From Bacteroidales bacterium UBA4363 (GTDB taxonomy: Bacteria; Bacteroidota; Bacteroidia; Bacteroidales; Paludibacteraceae), in contig DGSL01000019.1 in assembly GCA_002393965.1 (NCBI GenBank), positions 210 to 64,209 of the forward strand: a stretch of DNA of 64,000 nucleotides, given 5' to 3'. Under the pieces are notes generated by a model. That model was not told the DNA's origin, ran no database searches, and saw only the letters and a program-made list of their open reading frames with translations. The translations under genes and the position numbers were made by a program. Below are positions 51,831-60,020 of the stretch, piece after piece. Position 1 is the stretch's first letter. Each line of letters opens with the position of its first letter.

Positions 51831-53606
51831 ATGGAACCGAAACGCGTATTTGACCTGATTCCTTACCGCATCCAACAGAAAGGGAAGAACAACATCGTCT
51901 TCACCAGTTACAGTGATGAAGAGTGGCATGACCTTACCGCAAATGACTACGCACAAAAAGTGGACTTAATGGCATCCGCACTCTTGTCGAAAGGAATCCG
52001 AAAGGGCGACAAGGTTGCACTCATCGCCGGCAGCCGCCCTGAATGGAACATCACCGACATGGCCATTTTGAGTATAGGAGCCATTGATGTTGCCATCTAC
52101 CCGACCATTTCGCCTGCGGAATACGAATACATTCTTAATCATGCCGAGGTGAAGGCTCTCATCATCGAAAACGAGCACCTCCTGCACAAGATAGAACCCA
52201 TCGCCACCAATACGGACTGTGTACAGAACATATTCACCATCGACAAAGTCGATGATACCCATCTTTCCTTCGACGATCTCCTTGACGAAGGGCGTCAGCA
52301 CCTTGACGAAGAGAAACTTCAACAATTGCGTGACTCGATTGACGAACAGGATATCGTAACCATTATCTACACCTCTGGAACAACTGGCAACCCTAAGGGT
52401 GTGATGCTCACGCACCGCAACTTCCTCCAGCAAGCAGTAAACATCAAGAAGGGTCATATCTTCAACCTGAACAGAGACCGGAGAGTCCTCTCCTTCCTGC
52501 CTCTCTGTCACGTATTTGAACGTACTCTTGTCTATAGTTACCAGTATCTTGGATTACGCATTTTCTATGCCCGATCGCTCGGTTCCGTCATTGAAGACAT
52601 ACAAACCATCCGCCCGCAGGTCATGACCACCGTGCCACGCGTACTTGAAAAAGTCTATCTCCGCCTCCGAGACAAGGGAAAGAAACTCACGGGCGTCAAC
52701 AAACGCATCTACTTTTGGTCTGTCGGTGTTGCTAACCGCTATAACGTAGAACATCGTTCTCTTTGGTATCGCATCAAGCACCTCTGTGCCAATGTACTTG
52801 TCTATCGTCGCTGGCGCAAGGCTTTGGGCGGTGATTTCGATTTCATCATCAGTGGTGGCAGTGCCATCTCGCCACAACTCTCCAACTTCTTCGATGCGAT
52901 TGGGTGGCCTATTTTCCAAGGCTACGGCATGAGTGAGACCTCGCCGGTCATTGCCGTGAGCAACCGTTTGCGTCACGGACGCATCGGAGGTTCCGTCGGT
53001 CCTGCTCTCCCTGGAGTTCAGATCCGCATTGATTCTGTGAACAATGAAGTGTGTTGCAAGGGACATGGTGTCATGAAAGGATACTATAAAGCACCAGAAC
53101 TGACTGCTGAAATCATCGACTCCGATGGATGGCTTCATACTGGCGATGCCGGATACCTGGACCGTCACGGACGTCTTTTCCTTACCGGGCGTATCAAATC
53201 GCTCTTCAAAACATCCCTCGGCAAATACATCAATCCAGATGCCGTTGAGGAGAAACTGCACGATTCACCACTCATATCCAACATACTCGTTGTCGGAGAG
53301 AACCAGCGTTTCCCTGCTGCCATCATCGTACCTGAATTCACAGCCCTGCGTGAAGCGGCCGAGAAACAGCGCATTGCATGTGGCTCCGACGAGGACATTG
53401 TTCATAACAAAGCCATCGAGAGACTCATGCTCAAGGAGATACGCCGTTTCGACAAATACTTCGGAGACTGGGAACAAGTCAAGCGCATTCGTCTCGTCAA
53501 TGACGAATGGAGCCCTGCTACGGGTGTCATCACCCCGACACTCAAGCTCAAACGCGGTAAACTCATGCACAAATACGAAGACGTCATCAAAGAACTCTTT
53601 GACTGA
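51831..53606 (+). CDS. Long-chain acyl-CoA synthetase (AMP-forming), paralogue 1
   Basis: A 591-residue member of the ANL superfamily. It has the AMP-binding P-loop IYTSGTTGNPKGVMLTHRN near residues 178-196, YGMSETSPVIAVSN near 365, TGDAGYLDRHGRLFLTGRIK near 443-462, and the A10 Lys in TPTLKLKRGKL near the end. It activates fatty acids to acyl-CoA via an acyl-AMP. It is 10 bp downstream of pepT and 72 bp upstream of a close paralogue. The 53607-53678 gap shows no feature. Confidence 0.93.
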   Translation: MEPKRVFDLIPYRIQQKGKNNIVFTSYSDEEWHDLTANDYAQKVDLMASALLSKGIRKGDKVALIAGSRPEWNITDMAILSIGAIDVAIYPTISPAEYEYILNHAEVKALIIENEHLLHKIEPIATNTDCVQNIFTIDKVDDTHLSFDDLLDEGRQHLDEEKLQQLRDSIDEQDIVTIIYTSGTTGNPKGVMLTHRNFLQQAVNIKKGHIFNLNRDRRVLSFLPLCHVFERTLVYSYQYLGLRIFYARSLGSVIEDIQTIRPQVMTTVPRVLEKVYLRLRDKGKKLTGVNKRIYFWSVGVANRYNVEHRSLWYRIKHLCANVLVYRRWRKALGGDFDFIISGGSAISPQLSNFFDAIGWPIFQGYGMSETSPVIAVSNRLRHGRIGGSVGPALPGVQIRIDSVNNEVCCKGHGVMKGYYKAPELTAEIIDSDGWLHTGDAGYLDRHGRLFLTGRIKSLFKTSLGKYINPDAVEEKLHDSPLISNILVVGENQRFPAAIIVPEFTALREAAEKQRIACGSDEDIVHNKAIERLMLKEIRRFDKYFGDWEQVKRIRLVNDEWSPATGVITPTLKLKRGKLMHKYEDVIKELFD

Positions 53607-53678
53607 TCCTCATCTCACTCCATTTATTCCCCATCCCACTCCACCTCTTGTTTATTTAAGACAAAAAAGAAAAAAACG

Positions 53679-55445
53679 ATGGAACCTACGCGACTGTTTG
53701 ACATCCTTCCTCTCAACATCGAAAAGTACGGAGCGGTCACTCCCTGCTACTGCTACAAAAGAAACGGGCAATGGGAAACCATGACCCTTGATCATTACAG
53801 TCGCCAGACAGACCTTCTATCTTCCGCCCTTCTGCATTTGGGGATACAAAAGGATGACAAGGTTGCCCTAATTGCCGGTAATCGTCCCGAGTGGAACATT
53901 ATTGACCGTGCTATCCAGCAAGTCGGAGCTGTCGATGTAGCCATATACCCGACCATATCGACATCAGAATACGAATACATCCTCCGTCATGCCGAGGTCA
54001 AAGCTGTCTTCATTGAGAACGCTCATCTTCTGAACAAGGTCGGTCCCATCGCACAGAAAGTCGGCATCTCCCACATTTTCACCATCGAATCTACGAACGA
54101 CACACACACCAACTATGCCACTCTGCTCTCCATGGGCGAGCAGTACTACGACTCCGTCTTTCTGGATGAGGTCCGTGCCCGCATCTCGACCGACGATGTG
54201 TGTACCCTGATCTACACCTCCGGGACCACCGGCAATCCCAAAGGGGTCATGCTCACACACCGCAACTTCATCGACCAGATTCTTCACCTCAAACACATCA
54301 TCGACCCTGTACGCGACCGACGTGCCCTCTCCTTCCTGCCCCTATGTCATGTTTATGAACGCATGCTCGTTTACCTCTACCTCTACATGAACATCACAAC
54401 CTACTATGCCCAGAGTCTCGGAACCATCGTTGACGACATCAAAATAGCCAATCCTCAGATTATGTCCTGTGTACCGCGCGTGCTCGAAAGAATCTACATA
54501 CGTCTCCGGGACAAAGGGAAATCCCTCTCTGGTCTCACCAAGACACTCTATTATTGGTCCATCGGAGTTGCCAATGCCTATGACATCGAACATCGCACCC
54601 TTTGGTACCGCATCAAGCACAGTATAGCAGACCGTTTGATATTCAGCAAATGGCGTAACGCCATCGGTGGAGACTTCGACATTGTTGTCAGTGGAGGAAG
54701 TGGAATAGCTCCTGAACTCTGCAACTTTTTTGAAGCAATCGGATGGCCTGTCTTTCAAGGCTACGGCATGAGTGAGACCTCACCAGTCATTGCCGTGAGC
54801 AACCGACGTCCCCATGGTCGTAAGTCCGGTACCGTCGGTCCTGCCCTTGACGGAGTCGAAATACGTATTGATCCGAAAAACAACGAGATATGCTGTCGCG
54901 GTCACAACATTATGAAAGGGTACTACAAAGCACCTGAACTCACCGCTGAAATGTTCGACGACGACGGATGGTTCCATACTGGAGACGCCGGTCGTTTCGA
55001 CGAACACAAGCGTCTCATCATCACCGGACGCATCAAATCCCTTTTCAAGACCTCACTTGGGAAATACATCAATCCAGAAATCATTGAAGACAGACTCCAG
55101 AATTCCCCTCTCATTGACAACATCATGGTCGTTGGTGAAAACCAGCGATTTCCTGCAGCCATTGTTGTCCCAAACATAGAGAATCTACGTGCGCTGGCGG
55201 AGAAAAATGGCATATCCTGTGACACGGACGAGGAAATGATACGAGACAAAGCAATAGAAAAATTGCTCATGAACAACATCCGTAAATTCGACAAGTACTT
55301 CGGTGACTGGGAACAGATCAAGCGCATACGTCTTGTCAATGACGAATGGAGTACGGCAACGGGAGTTGTCACCCCGACACTGAAACTCAAACGAGGCATA
55401 CTCATGCGCCAATACGAAAATGAAATCGCACAACTCTTTGTGTGA
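53679..55445 (+). CDS. Long-chain acyl-CoA synthetase (AMP-forming), paralogue 2
   Basis: A 588-residue ANL enzyme and tandem paralogue of the previous gene. Many blocks are identical, for example the P-loop segment IYTSGTTGNPKGVMLTHRN, SRPEWNI/NRPEWNI, GYGMSETSPVIAVSN, GENQRFPAAI and FDKYFGDWEQ. The start ATG at 53679 has no Shine-Dalgarno. The two copies may have different chain-length preference; sequence inspection cannot tell. A palindromic repeat starts 2 bp after the TGA stop. Confidence 0.93.
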   Translation: MEPTRLFDILPLNIEKYGAVTPCYCYKRNGQWETMTLDHYSRQTDLLSSALLHLGIQKDDKVALIAGNRPEWNIIDRAIQQVGAVDVAIYPTISTSEYEYILRHAEVKAVFIENAHLLNKVGPIAQKVGISHIFTIESTNDTHTNYATLLSMGEQYYDSVFLDEVRARISTDDVCTLIYTSGTTGNPKGVMLTHRNFIDQILHLKHIIDPVRDRRALSFLPLCHVYERMLVYLYLYMNITTYYAQSLGTIVDDIKIANPQIMSCVPRVLERIYIRLRDKGKSLSGLTKTLYYWSIGVANAYDIEHRTLWYRIKHSIADRLIFSKWRNAIGGDFDIVVSGGSGIAPELCNFFEAIGWPVFQGYGMSETSPVIAVSNRRPHGRKSGTVGPALDGVEIRIDPKNNEICCRGHNIMKGYYKAPELTAEMFDDDGWFHTGDAGRFDEHKRLIITGRIKSLFKTSLGKYINPEIIEDRLQNSPLIDNIMVVGENQRFPAAIVVPNIENLRALAEKNGISCDTDEEMIRDKAIEKLLMNNIRKFDKYFGDWEQIKRIRLVNDEWSTATGVVTPTLKLKRGILMRQYENEIAQLFV

Positions 55446-55446
55446 T

Positions 55447-55523
55447 GAACCTTTTTGTTAAGCCAGATGAGCAAAGTCAAACTTGTTTGAACTTTGCCAT
55501 GGCGAAAAAAGGACTAATGAAAT
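55447..55523 (+). repeat. Palindromic intergenic repeat, copy F (type 1)
   Basis: Begins GAACCTTTTTGTTAAGCCAG. The inner stem GCAAAGTCAAAC / GTTTGAACTTTGC surrounds TT, followed by CATGGCGAAAAAAGG. Located directly after the stop codon of the second acyl-CoA synthetase gene. Confidence 0.86.
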
Positions 55524-55524
55524 T

Positions 55525-55593
55525 GAACCTTTTTTGAAAGCCAGATGAGCAGAGGCCGAGTTTACTCGAGCTATGCCATGGCTCAAAAAGGCC
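55525..55593 (+). repeat. Palindromic intergenic repeat, copy G (type 2)
   Basis: Begins GAACCTTTTTTGAAAGCCAG. The inner stem GCAGAGGCCGAGT / ACTCGAGCTATGC surrounds TT, and it ends GGCTCAAAAAGG. Copies F and G form a type 1 then type 2 pair, the reverse order of the pair C-D. Confidence 0.86.
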
Positions 55594-55708
55594 TGAAAAA
55601 ACGCACCGTTTTCCGCATAGATACTTAGGATAAAATACAATGGAGGCGGATAATCCATTCATATAAACTATTAACATAATGGTATTCAAATATTATTTGA
55701 TACTATAT

Positions 55709-55747
55709 AACTCCTTGATTCCAGATTAAGAATGTCAAGGAGTTTTT
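55709..55747 (+). terminator. Hairpin with T-tail, possible terminator
   Basis: The stem AACTCCTTGA / TCAAGGAGTT has a 16-nt loop and is followed by a short T run. It lies in the 280 bp between the repeat pair and the secreted protein gene, where no ORF is recognised (55594-55881). It could end a small transcript from about 55,600 or trail the acyl-CoA synthetase transcript. Confidence 0.45.
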
Positions 55748-55794
55748 AAGGATATTGGTGTATTAAAGTATATAATTGGGAAAAAATAATATAT

Positions 55795-55803
55795 TAACTT
55801 TGC
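55795..55803 (+). promoter_or_regulatory. Promoter -7 box (TAACTTTGC) for the secreted protein gene
   Basis: TAACTTTGC matches TAnnTTTGC. Transcription would start near 55811, leaving a leader of about 70 nt before the TTG start at 55882. The -33 element is not clear. Confidence 0.5.
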
Positions 55804-55881
55804 AGGACAAATAAGAGGGTTTATCGGTTTCGATTTCCTCCTGTTTTTTTATTGCTTCAACGACATCAAAACATTCTATAA

Positions 55882-56922
55882 TTGAAGAAACAAACCATAA
55901 ATATACTTCTCTGTCTTCTGACGGTTGCAATGGGAGCAGATGCACAAATCATGTCCTTCATGAGCGGAGACTCGTATTTCCGTTATGTCGGAGAAAATAC
56001 CTCCCATCAAGTCATAGACAGCATAGATCTGGAAGGCACCCTGCCTGACGGGTTGCGATTCACAGCCACTACACTGAAAAAGAAACGTGACGCTTTAGGT
56101 AATGTCACAGAAGAGGTTTTCTACGTCTGCAATCCACAGATGCGTATTGTTCCTTCCGTTCGGCGCACCAACCACTTTGACACAGACGGGCGGTTGGAAT
56201 ACTCCTATTTCGCACGCTGGGACGAGAAACTCAAACAGTATCACGAATTCCAGCGTTACTCCTATCGCTACAGCGGAGACGATGCCTGTCTATTGAACCG
56301 ATATGTTTTGAACACCATTGACCAATGGATACTAAAAGACTCCCTACGCATCTCAGTAACCTACAACGAACGGTTGGATCCGGTTGAGATTCTCACCCAG
56401 CACCATCTGGGCACCGAGTGGAAAGACACGTTGCGGGAGAGCATACACTACGACTCCATCGGCAGGCTTACCAAGCGTGAACTCTTCGAATGGAAAGGTC
56501 TCTCCTGGAAATACCGTTCCATGGACACCTATCTCTACAAACAATTCACCGACAGTGACAACACCGCATACGTCAATGAAATGATCTGGGACGGCTTCTG
56601 TTGGCGCCAGCCTATCTATACCTTTGCCGGAAAACAGATTGACGGACGAAAGACGGTCTTTCTCTCCAAACTAACGCACAGCATACCTATTCCACCCAAA
56701 GAAAGGAATGAGGCCAAAAATGCGAAAGACAAGGGGTTCTACATCAACAGCGGGAAAACATCAGCCAAAATAACCGTCATCAACACTCACGGAAAACGTC
56801 TGTTCACCAAGCGCATTCGTGGCACCGCATTCATTCCACTGAGCGATTACGGCAAGGGGACCTACACCCTGAGGATTGAACAGAACGGACGAGTCGCCAC
56901 ACGCAAAATACGCGTAAACTAA
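55882..56922 (+). CDS. Secreted protein with T9SS type A C-terminal sorting domain
   Basis: A 346-residue protein that starts with TTG. The signal peptide is KKQTINILLCLLTVAMGADA, with cleavage near residue 22. The middle repeats Tyr-rich, YD/RHS-like beta strands (YSYFARWDEKLKQYHEFQRY, HYDSIGRLTKRELFEWKG) without a known catalytic motif. The last 60-70 residues resemble the Por secretion/T9SS sorting domain: SAKITVINTHGKRLFTKRI, then LSDYGKGTYTLRIE and TRKIRVN. Such cargo crosses the outer membrane by the type IX system and is often anchored to A-LPS. The gene is 4 bp upstream of the methyltransferase gene. The function is unknown. Confidence 0.7.
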   Translation: MKKQTINILLCLLTVAMGADAQIMSFMSGDSYFRYVGENTSHQVIDSIDLEGTLPDGLRFTATTLKKKRDALGNVTEEVFYVCNPQMRIVPSVRRTNHFDTDGRLEYSYFARWDEKLKQYHEFQRYSYRYSGDDACLLNRYVLNTIDQWILKDSLRISVTYNERLDPVEILTQHHLGTEWKDTLRESIHYDSIGRLTKRELFEWKGLSWKYRSMDTYLYKQFTDSDNTAYVNEMIWDGFCWRQPIYTFAGKQIDGRKTVFLSKLTHSIPIPPKERNEAKNAKDKGFYINSGKTSAKITVINTHGKRLFTKRIRGTAFIPLSDYGKGTYTLRIEQNGRVATRKIRVN

Positions 56923-56926
56923 AACC

Positions 56927-58129
56927 ATGAACGCAACTATCTACCTGCATAAGGGCAAGGAGGAATCACTGCTTCGATTCCATCCCTGGGTATTCTCAGG
57001 AGCTGTCAAACGCATCGAAGGCGATATTCGGGAAGGGGATCTCGTCGAAGTCTGTTCATCCAAAGGAGATTTTCTTGGCCTTGGACACTATCAAATCGGT
57101 TCTATTGCAGTACGTATTCTTTCCTTCCAAGCACGCGAGATTGACCGTCACTTCTGGAAAGAAAAAATCATAAATGCCTGGCACTGTCGTCAGAGCCTCC
57201 GTATCGGAAGTGGAAATGCAGACTCCAACACCATGCGTCTCATTCACGGTGAGGGAGACGGGCTACCTGGCCTCATCGTCGATCTTTATGGTGACACGGC
57301 AGTCCTTCAGGCTCACAGTGTCGGTATGCACCGAGAACGACATACTATTGCAGAACTACTCTGTGAAACCATTCCACCTATACGGAACGTCTATTACAAA
57401 TCCGAAACGACACTTCCCTTCAAAGCCGACATCCCTGACACGGAACGAGAGGACGGGTATCTCATCGGACGCTGTGAAACGACCGAACCCACAGCCACTG
57501 AGAACGGGCTTCGTTTCCGCATTGACTGGCTTCGCGGTCAGAAGACCGGATTCTTCATTGACCAACGAGAAAACCGTTCATTACTTGAACACTATGCCAA
57601 TGGAAAGGACGTGCTCAACATGTTCTGCTATACCGGTGGTTTTTCCTGCTACGCCCTGCGTGGTGGAGCCCGACTGGTACATTCGGTAGACAGCAGTGCC
57701 AAGGCTGTCGAACTGGTCAACCGCAATGTGGCATTGAACTTCGATGAAGAGACTCAGAAGCGTCATCAGGCCTTTGCTGCTGATGCCTTCAAGTTTCTCG
57801 AAAACATAAAAGACAAATACGACCTTATCATCCTCGATCCTCCCGCCTTTGCCAAACACCGCAGTGCTCTGCGCAATGCTCTTCAGGGTTACCGCAAAAT
57901 CAATGCCCGAGCATTCGAGCAAATACGTCCAGGAGGCATCCTCTTTACCTTCTCCTGTTCACAAGCCGTGAACAGAGAACAATTCCGTCTAGCGGTATTC
58001 AGTGCCGCAGCCATCAGCAAAAGACACGTTCGCATCCTCCATCAACTGACACAGCCTGCAGACCATCCCATCAACATCTACCATCCGGAAGGAGAATACC
58101 TCAAAGGCCTTGTTCTGCAAGTGGAATAG
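56927..58129 (+). CDS. rlmI: Class I SAM-dependent rRNA (cytosine-C5) methyltransferase, RlmI-like
   Basis: A 400-residue enzyme. The PUA domain occupies residues 1-80 (LLRFHPWVFSGAVKRIEGDI). The Rossmann fold SAM site is DVLNMFCYTGGFSCYALRGG near 224-243, and the IILDPPAFAKHRSALRNALQ region (near 304) and the TFSCSQAVNREQF block carry the catalytic Cys. It is expected to methylate C1962 of 23S rRNA, as RlmI does. It overlaps nothing; the convergent antiporter gene ends 18 bp away. Confidence 0.92.
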   Translation: MNATIYLHKGKEESLLRFHPWVFSGAVKRIEGDIREGDLVEVCSSKGDFLGLGHYQIGSIAVRILSFQAREIDRHFWKEKIINAWHCRQSLRIGSGNADSNTMRLIHGEGDGLPGLIVDLYGDTAVLQAHSVGMHRERHTIAELLCETIPPIRNVYYKSETTLPFKADIPDTEREDGYLIGRCETTEPTATENGLRFRIDWLRGQKTGFFIDQRENRSLLEHYANGKDVLNMFCYTGGFSCYALRGGARLVHSVDSSAKAVELVNRNVALNFDEETQKRHQAFAADAFKFLENIKDKYDLIILDPPAFAKHRSALRNALQGYRKINARAFEQIRPGGILFTFSCSQAVNREQFRLAVFSAAAISKRHVRILHQLTQPADHPINIYHPEGEYLKGLVLQVE

Positions 58130-58147
58130 ACTTTCCTCCCGTGCAGA

Positions 58148-59098
58148 TCAGAAAACCTGATGAGACAGATTCCAAATCAGCCATCCTACGTAAGCCACGT
58201 ACAGGATTACCAAGAGAAACCCTTCCGTTCGTGATACGATGTATTTGGTACGGGAAAACAGCCACAGCACTATCATGCTGAGAATCATCACACCCAGATC
58301 GACTGGAGTCAGTCCCGTAATCCGGAGAGGAGAAAGCACCCCTGTGAGTCCCAGCACAAAAAGAATATTGAACACATTGCTTCCGAGCACATTGCCAATA
58401 GCTATTCCGCTTTGGCCTTTATAAGCAGCGACGACACTGGTAGCCAATTCCGGCAGCGATGTTCCCGCCGCGACAATCGTCAGACCTATTACGGCATCTG
58501 AAACACCGAGTCCCTTTGCCAGTGCAGTTGCGCCGTCAACAAAAAGGTTACTTCCTACCACCAGACAGACCAGACCAATCACGATATAGAAGACAGATGC
58601 GCCAATCATCCCCTTCCCACTCTGAACATTTTGTTCCTCCTCCATTCCTTTCTTTGCCTGCTGCAAGGTGTAATACATGAAAAAGACCAGCCCTGCGAGC
58701 AGAACGACACCCTTCATACGCGTAATATCACCACCGAAAAGCCAGAAAAAGAAGAAAAGAACCGAGGCTATGACAGCAAAAGGAACGTCCTTATTGACGG
58801 TGGATTTCAAAATGGTAATCGGAGAAATGAACGCCGCCAAACCCACAATCATCATCGTATTGAAGATATTGGATCCTACGACATTTCCTGCCGTTATATC
58901 CGGATTATCCTTCAATGCGGCAACGACACTGATAAAGAGTTCGGGCATTGACGTAGCGACGGAAACGATGGTCAGGCCGATTATGATTTCGGGAATAGCC
59001 ATCCGCTTGGCGATTGCCACAGCTCCGTCCGTCAGACGGTCTGCCCCCCAAAGCACGAGAACGGCTCCGACAAAAAGAAGAAAAATCTGTAATGCCAT
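58148..59098 (-). CDS. Calcium/sodium antiporter (CaCA family, YrbG-like)
   Basis: A 316-residue membrane protein with ten helices arranged as two inverted halves. The alpha-repeats are recognisable twice: TIVSVATSMPELFISVVAAL with GNVVGSNIFNTMMIVGL, and TIVAAGTSLPELATSVVAAY with GNVLGSNVFNILFVLGL. The acidic residues of each PEL motif coordinate the ion. It probably exports calcium in exchange for sodium or protons. A GCAAAGATA sequence 39 bp upstream of the ATG gives TATCTTTGC on this strand. Confidence 0.93.
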   Translation of the reverse strand: MALQIFLLFVGAVLVLWGADRLTDGAVAIAKRMAIPEIIIGLTIVSVATSMPELFISVVAALKDNPDITAGNVVGSNIFNTMMIVGLAAFISPITILKSTVNKDVPFAVIASVLFFFFWLFGGDITRMKGVVLLAGLVFFMYYTLQQAKKGMEEEQNVQSGKGMIGASVFYIVIGLVCLVVGSNLFVDGATALAKGLGVSDAVIGLTIVAAGTSLPELATSVVAAYKGQSGIAIGNVLGSNVFNILFVLGLTGVLSPLRITGLTPVDLGVMILSMIVLWLFSRTKYIVSRTEGFLLVILYVAYVGWLIWNLSHQVF

Positions 59099-59136
59099 GT
59101 TGAATTAACGGTAAAACTGTTTCGACGAGACAGCGT

Positions 59137-59145
59137 GCAAAGATA
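59137..59145 (-). promoter_or_regulatory. Promoter -7 box (TATCTTTGC) for the antiporter
   Basis: Minus strand TATCTTTGC, full consensus, with TTTG at 59162-59165 upstream and a 16 bp spacer, shorter than usual. The upstream edge borders the hsp20 terminator. Confidence 0.55.
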
Positions 59146-59162
59146 TTGTTTTTTATGACATC

Positions 59163-59197
59163 AAAAAATCCGCTGCAATAGATATTGCAGCGGATTT
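59163..59197 (-). terminator. Rho-independent terminator of hsp20
   Basis: On the minus strand AAATCCGCTGCAAT / ATTGCAGCGGATTT forms a 14-bp stem around ATCT, followed by TTTTTT. It lies 23 bp after the hsp20 stop and just upstream of the antiporter promoter. Confidence 0.9.
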
Positions 59198-59219
59198 AAC
59201 TTATAGATAAAACATCTAT

Positions 59220-59648
59220 TTACTGAATTTCGATCTGTCGGAGAGTCTTTGCTTTCTGCTCTTCGGTCTTCTTTGGCAACGCAACCGTCAAGACTCCATT
59301 CTCGACCTTTGCCGAGATGTTCTCGCGGTCCACTTCATCCGGCAGGATAAACGCCTGAGAGAACTTAGAAGCAGAAAACTCTCTTCTCAAATAGCGACCC
59401 TGCGCATCCTTCTCCTCATCGTTCGTTTTCTTCTCCACAGAGATAACCAACGTATTATCCTCGCCGATATGAACGTGGAAATCTTCTTTCACCATTCCTG
59501 GTGCTGCAATTTCCATACGGAACTGTTTCTCATCCTCATACACATTGACAGCCGGAGTCTGAGATGTCCATTTCTCAACGACATCATTGTCGAAGAATTC
59601 GTTAAAGATGGAAGGAATCCAATTCTGGTTTTTTCTTGTTGGTAACAT
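59220..59648 (-). CDS. hsp20: Hsp20/alpha-crystallin small heat-shock protein
   Basis: A 142-residue small heat-shock chaperone. The N-terminus (LPTRKNQNWIPSIFNEFFDN) is the variable arm. The alpha-crystallin domain spans about residues 32-130 with PAVNVYEDEKQFRMEIAAPG, LVISVEKK and the A-x-x-x-n-GVL motif as AKVENGVLTVALPKK. The C-terminal tail contains the I-x-I-like end QIEIQ. It holds unfolded proteins for other chaperones. A strong Shine-Dalgarno (AAAGGAGGT) precedes the ATG, unusual here. The upstream region carries two TGTCA-type motifs, suggesting stress control. Confidence 0.95.
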   Translation of the reverse strand: MLPTRKNQNWIPSIFNEFFDNDVVEKWTSQTPAVNVYEDEKQFRMEIAAPGMVKEDFHVHIGEDNTLVISVEKKTNDEEKDAQGRYLRREFSASKFSQAFILPDEVDRENISAKVENGVLTVALPKKTEEQKAKTLRQIEIQ

Positions 59649-59656
59649 AAGTCAAT

Positions 59657-59665
59657 ACCTCCTTT
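59657..59665 (-). promoter_or_regulatory. Strong Shine-Dalgarno for hsp20
   Basis: The minus strand reads AAAGGAGGT followed by 8 nt and the ATG. No other gene I inspected in the window has so complete a ribosome-binding site; Bacteroidetes usually lack one. It fixes the start at 59648 and fits a gene that must be translated strongly on induction. Confidence 0.75.
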
Positions 59666-59818
59666 AAATTTAATTTAGTTTATTTTACTTACCTAACGAA
59701 CCTATACCGTACCGCAACTGCTTTACAGTAAAGGTTCACCCATCTATAGTCAATTTGCGTGCCACCGACTAGAAAGGATTATTTTTCCCATCTCTTCATG
59801 ACAGAAGTTAGTTAAATA

Positions 59819-59863
59819 TGCCATTTTGACACATTATAATCATCACATACTGACAATATGACA
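59819..59863 (-). promoter_or_regulatory. Paired TGTCA-N3-TG(T/G)CA motifs upstream of hsp20
   Basis: On the minus strand the two elements read TGTCATATTGTCA (59851-59863) and TGTCAAAATGGCA (59819-59831). Their centres are 32 bp apart, about three helical turns, and a further TGTCA half-site lies near 59799. They lie about 170-215 bp upstream of the hsp20 start. They look like operator or activator sites for stress regulation. The rest of the 372 bp between hsp20 and purL shows only the purL promoter. Confidence 0.5.
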
Positions 59864-59928
59864 CAACTTCAAATAAAGAAAGGGTGATTTAGGAGACGAA
59901 GCGTCAATGGAGTATAGTAAAAAAAGCG

Positions 59929-59937
59929 TATATTTGC
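59929..59937 (+). promoter_or_regulatory. Promoter -7 box (TATATTTGC) for purL
   Basis: TATATTTGC fits the -7 consensus. It lies about 84 bp upstream of the purL ATG at 60021, giving a leader of about 77 nt. No purine-riboswitch-like fold is obvious in it. Confidence 0.5.
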
Positions 59938-60020
59938 TTCGCATTTAGATTAGGACGGACTCCTCTACAAAAAGAAAATCCGTTCTGTCCTTGATACTTT
60001 TCAATAACACGTTTCTTTCT

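Noticed and set aside
52554..53261. 235-codon minus-strand frame opposite the acyl-CoA synthetase gene
   Set aside because: It lies wholly within a well-conserved gene on the other strand, and its sequence shows no motif.
59819..59863. Sigma-54 promoter for hsp20
   Set aside because: TGGCA is present, but no GC at the -12 position with the required spacing; the repeated TGTCA layout fits an operator better.
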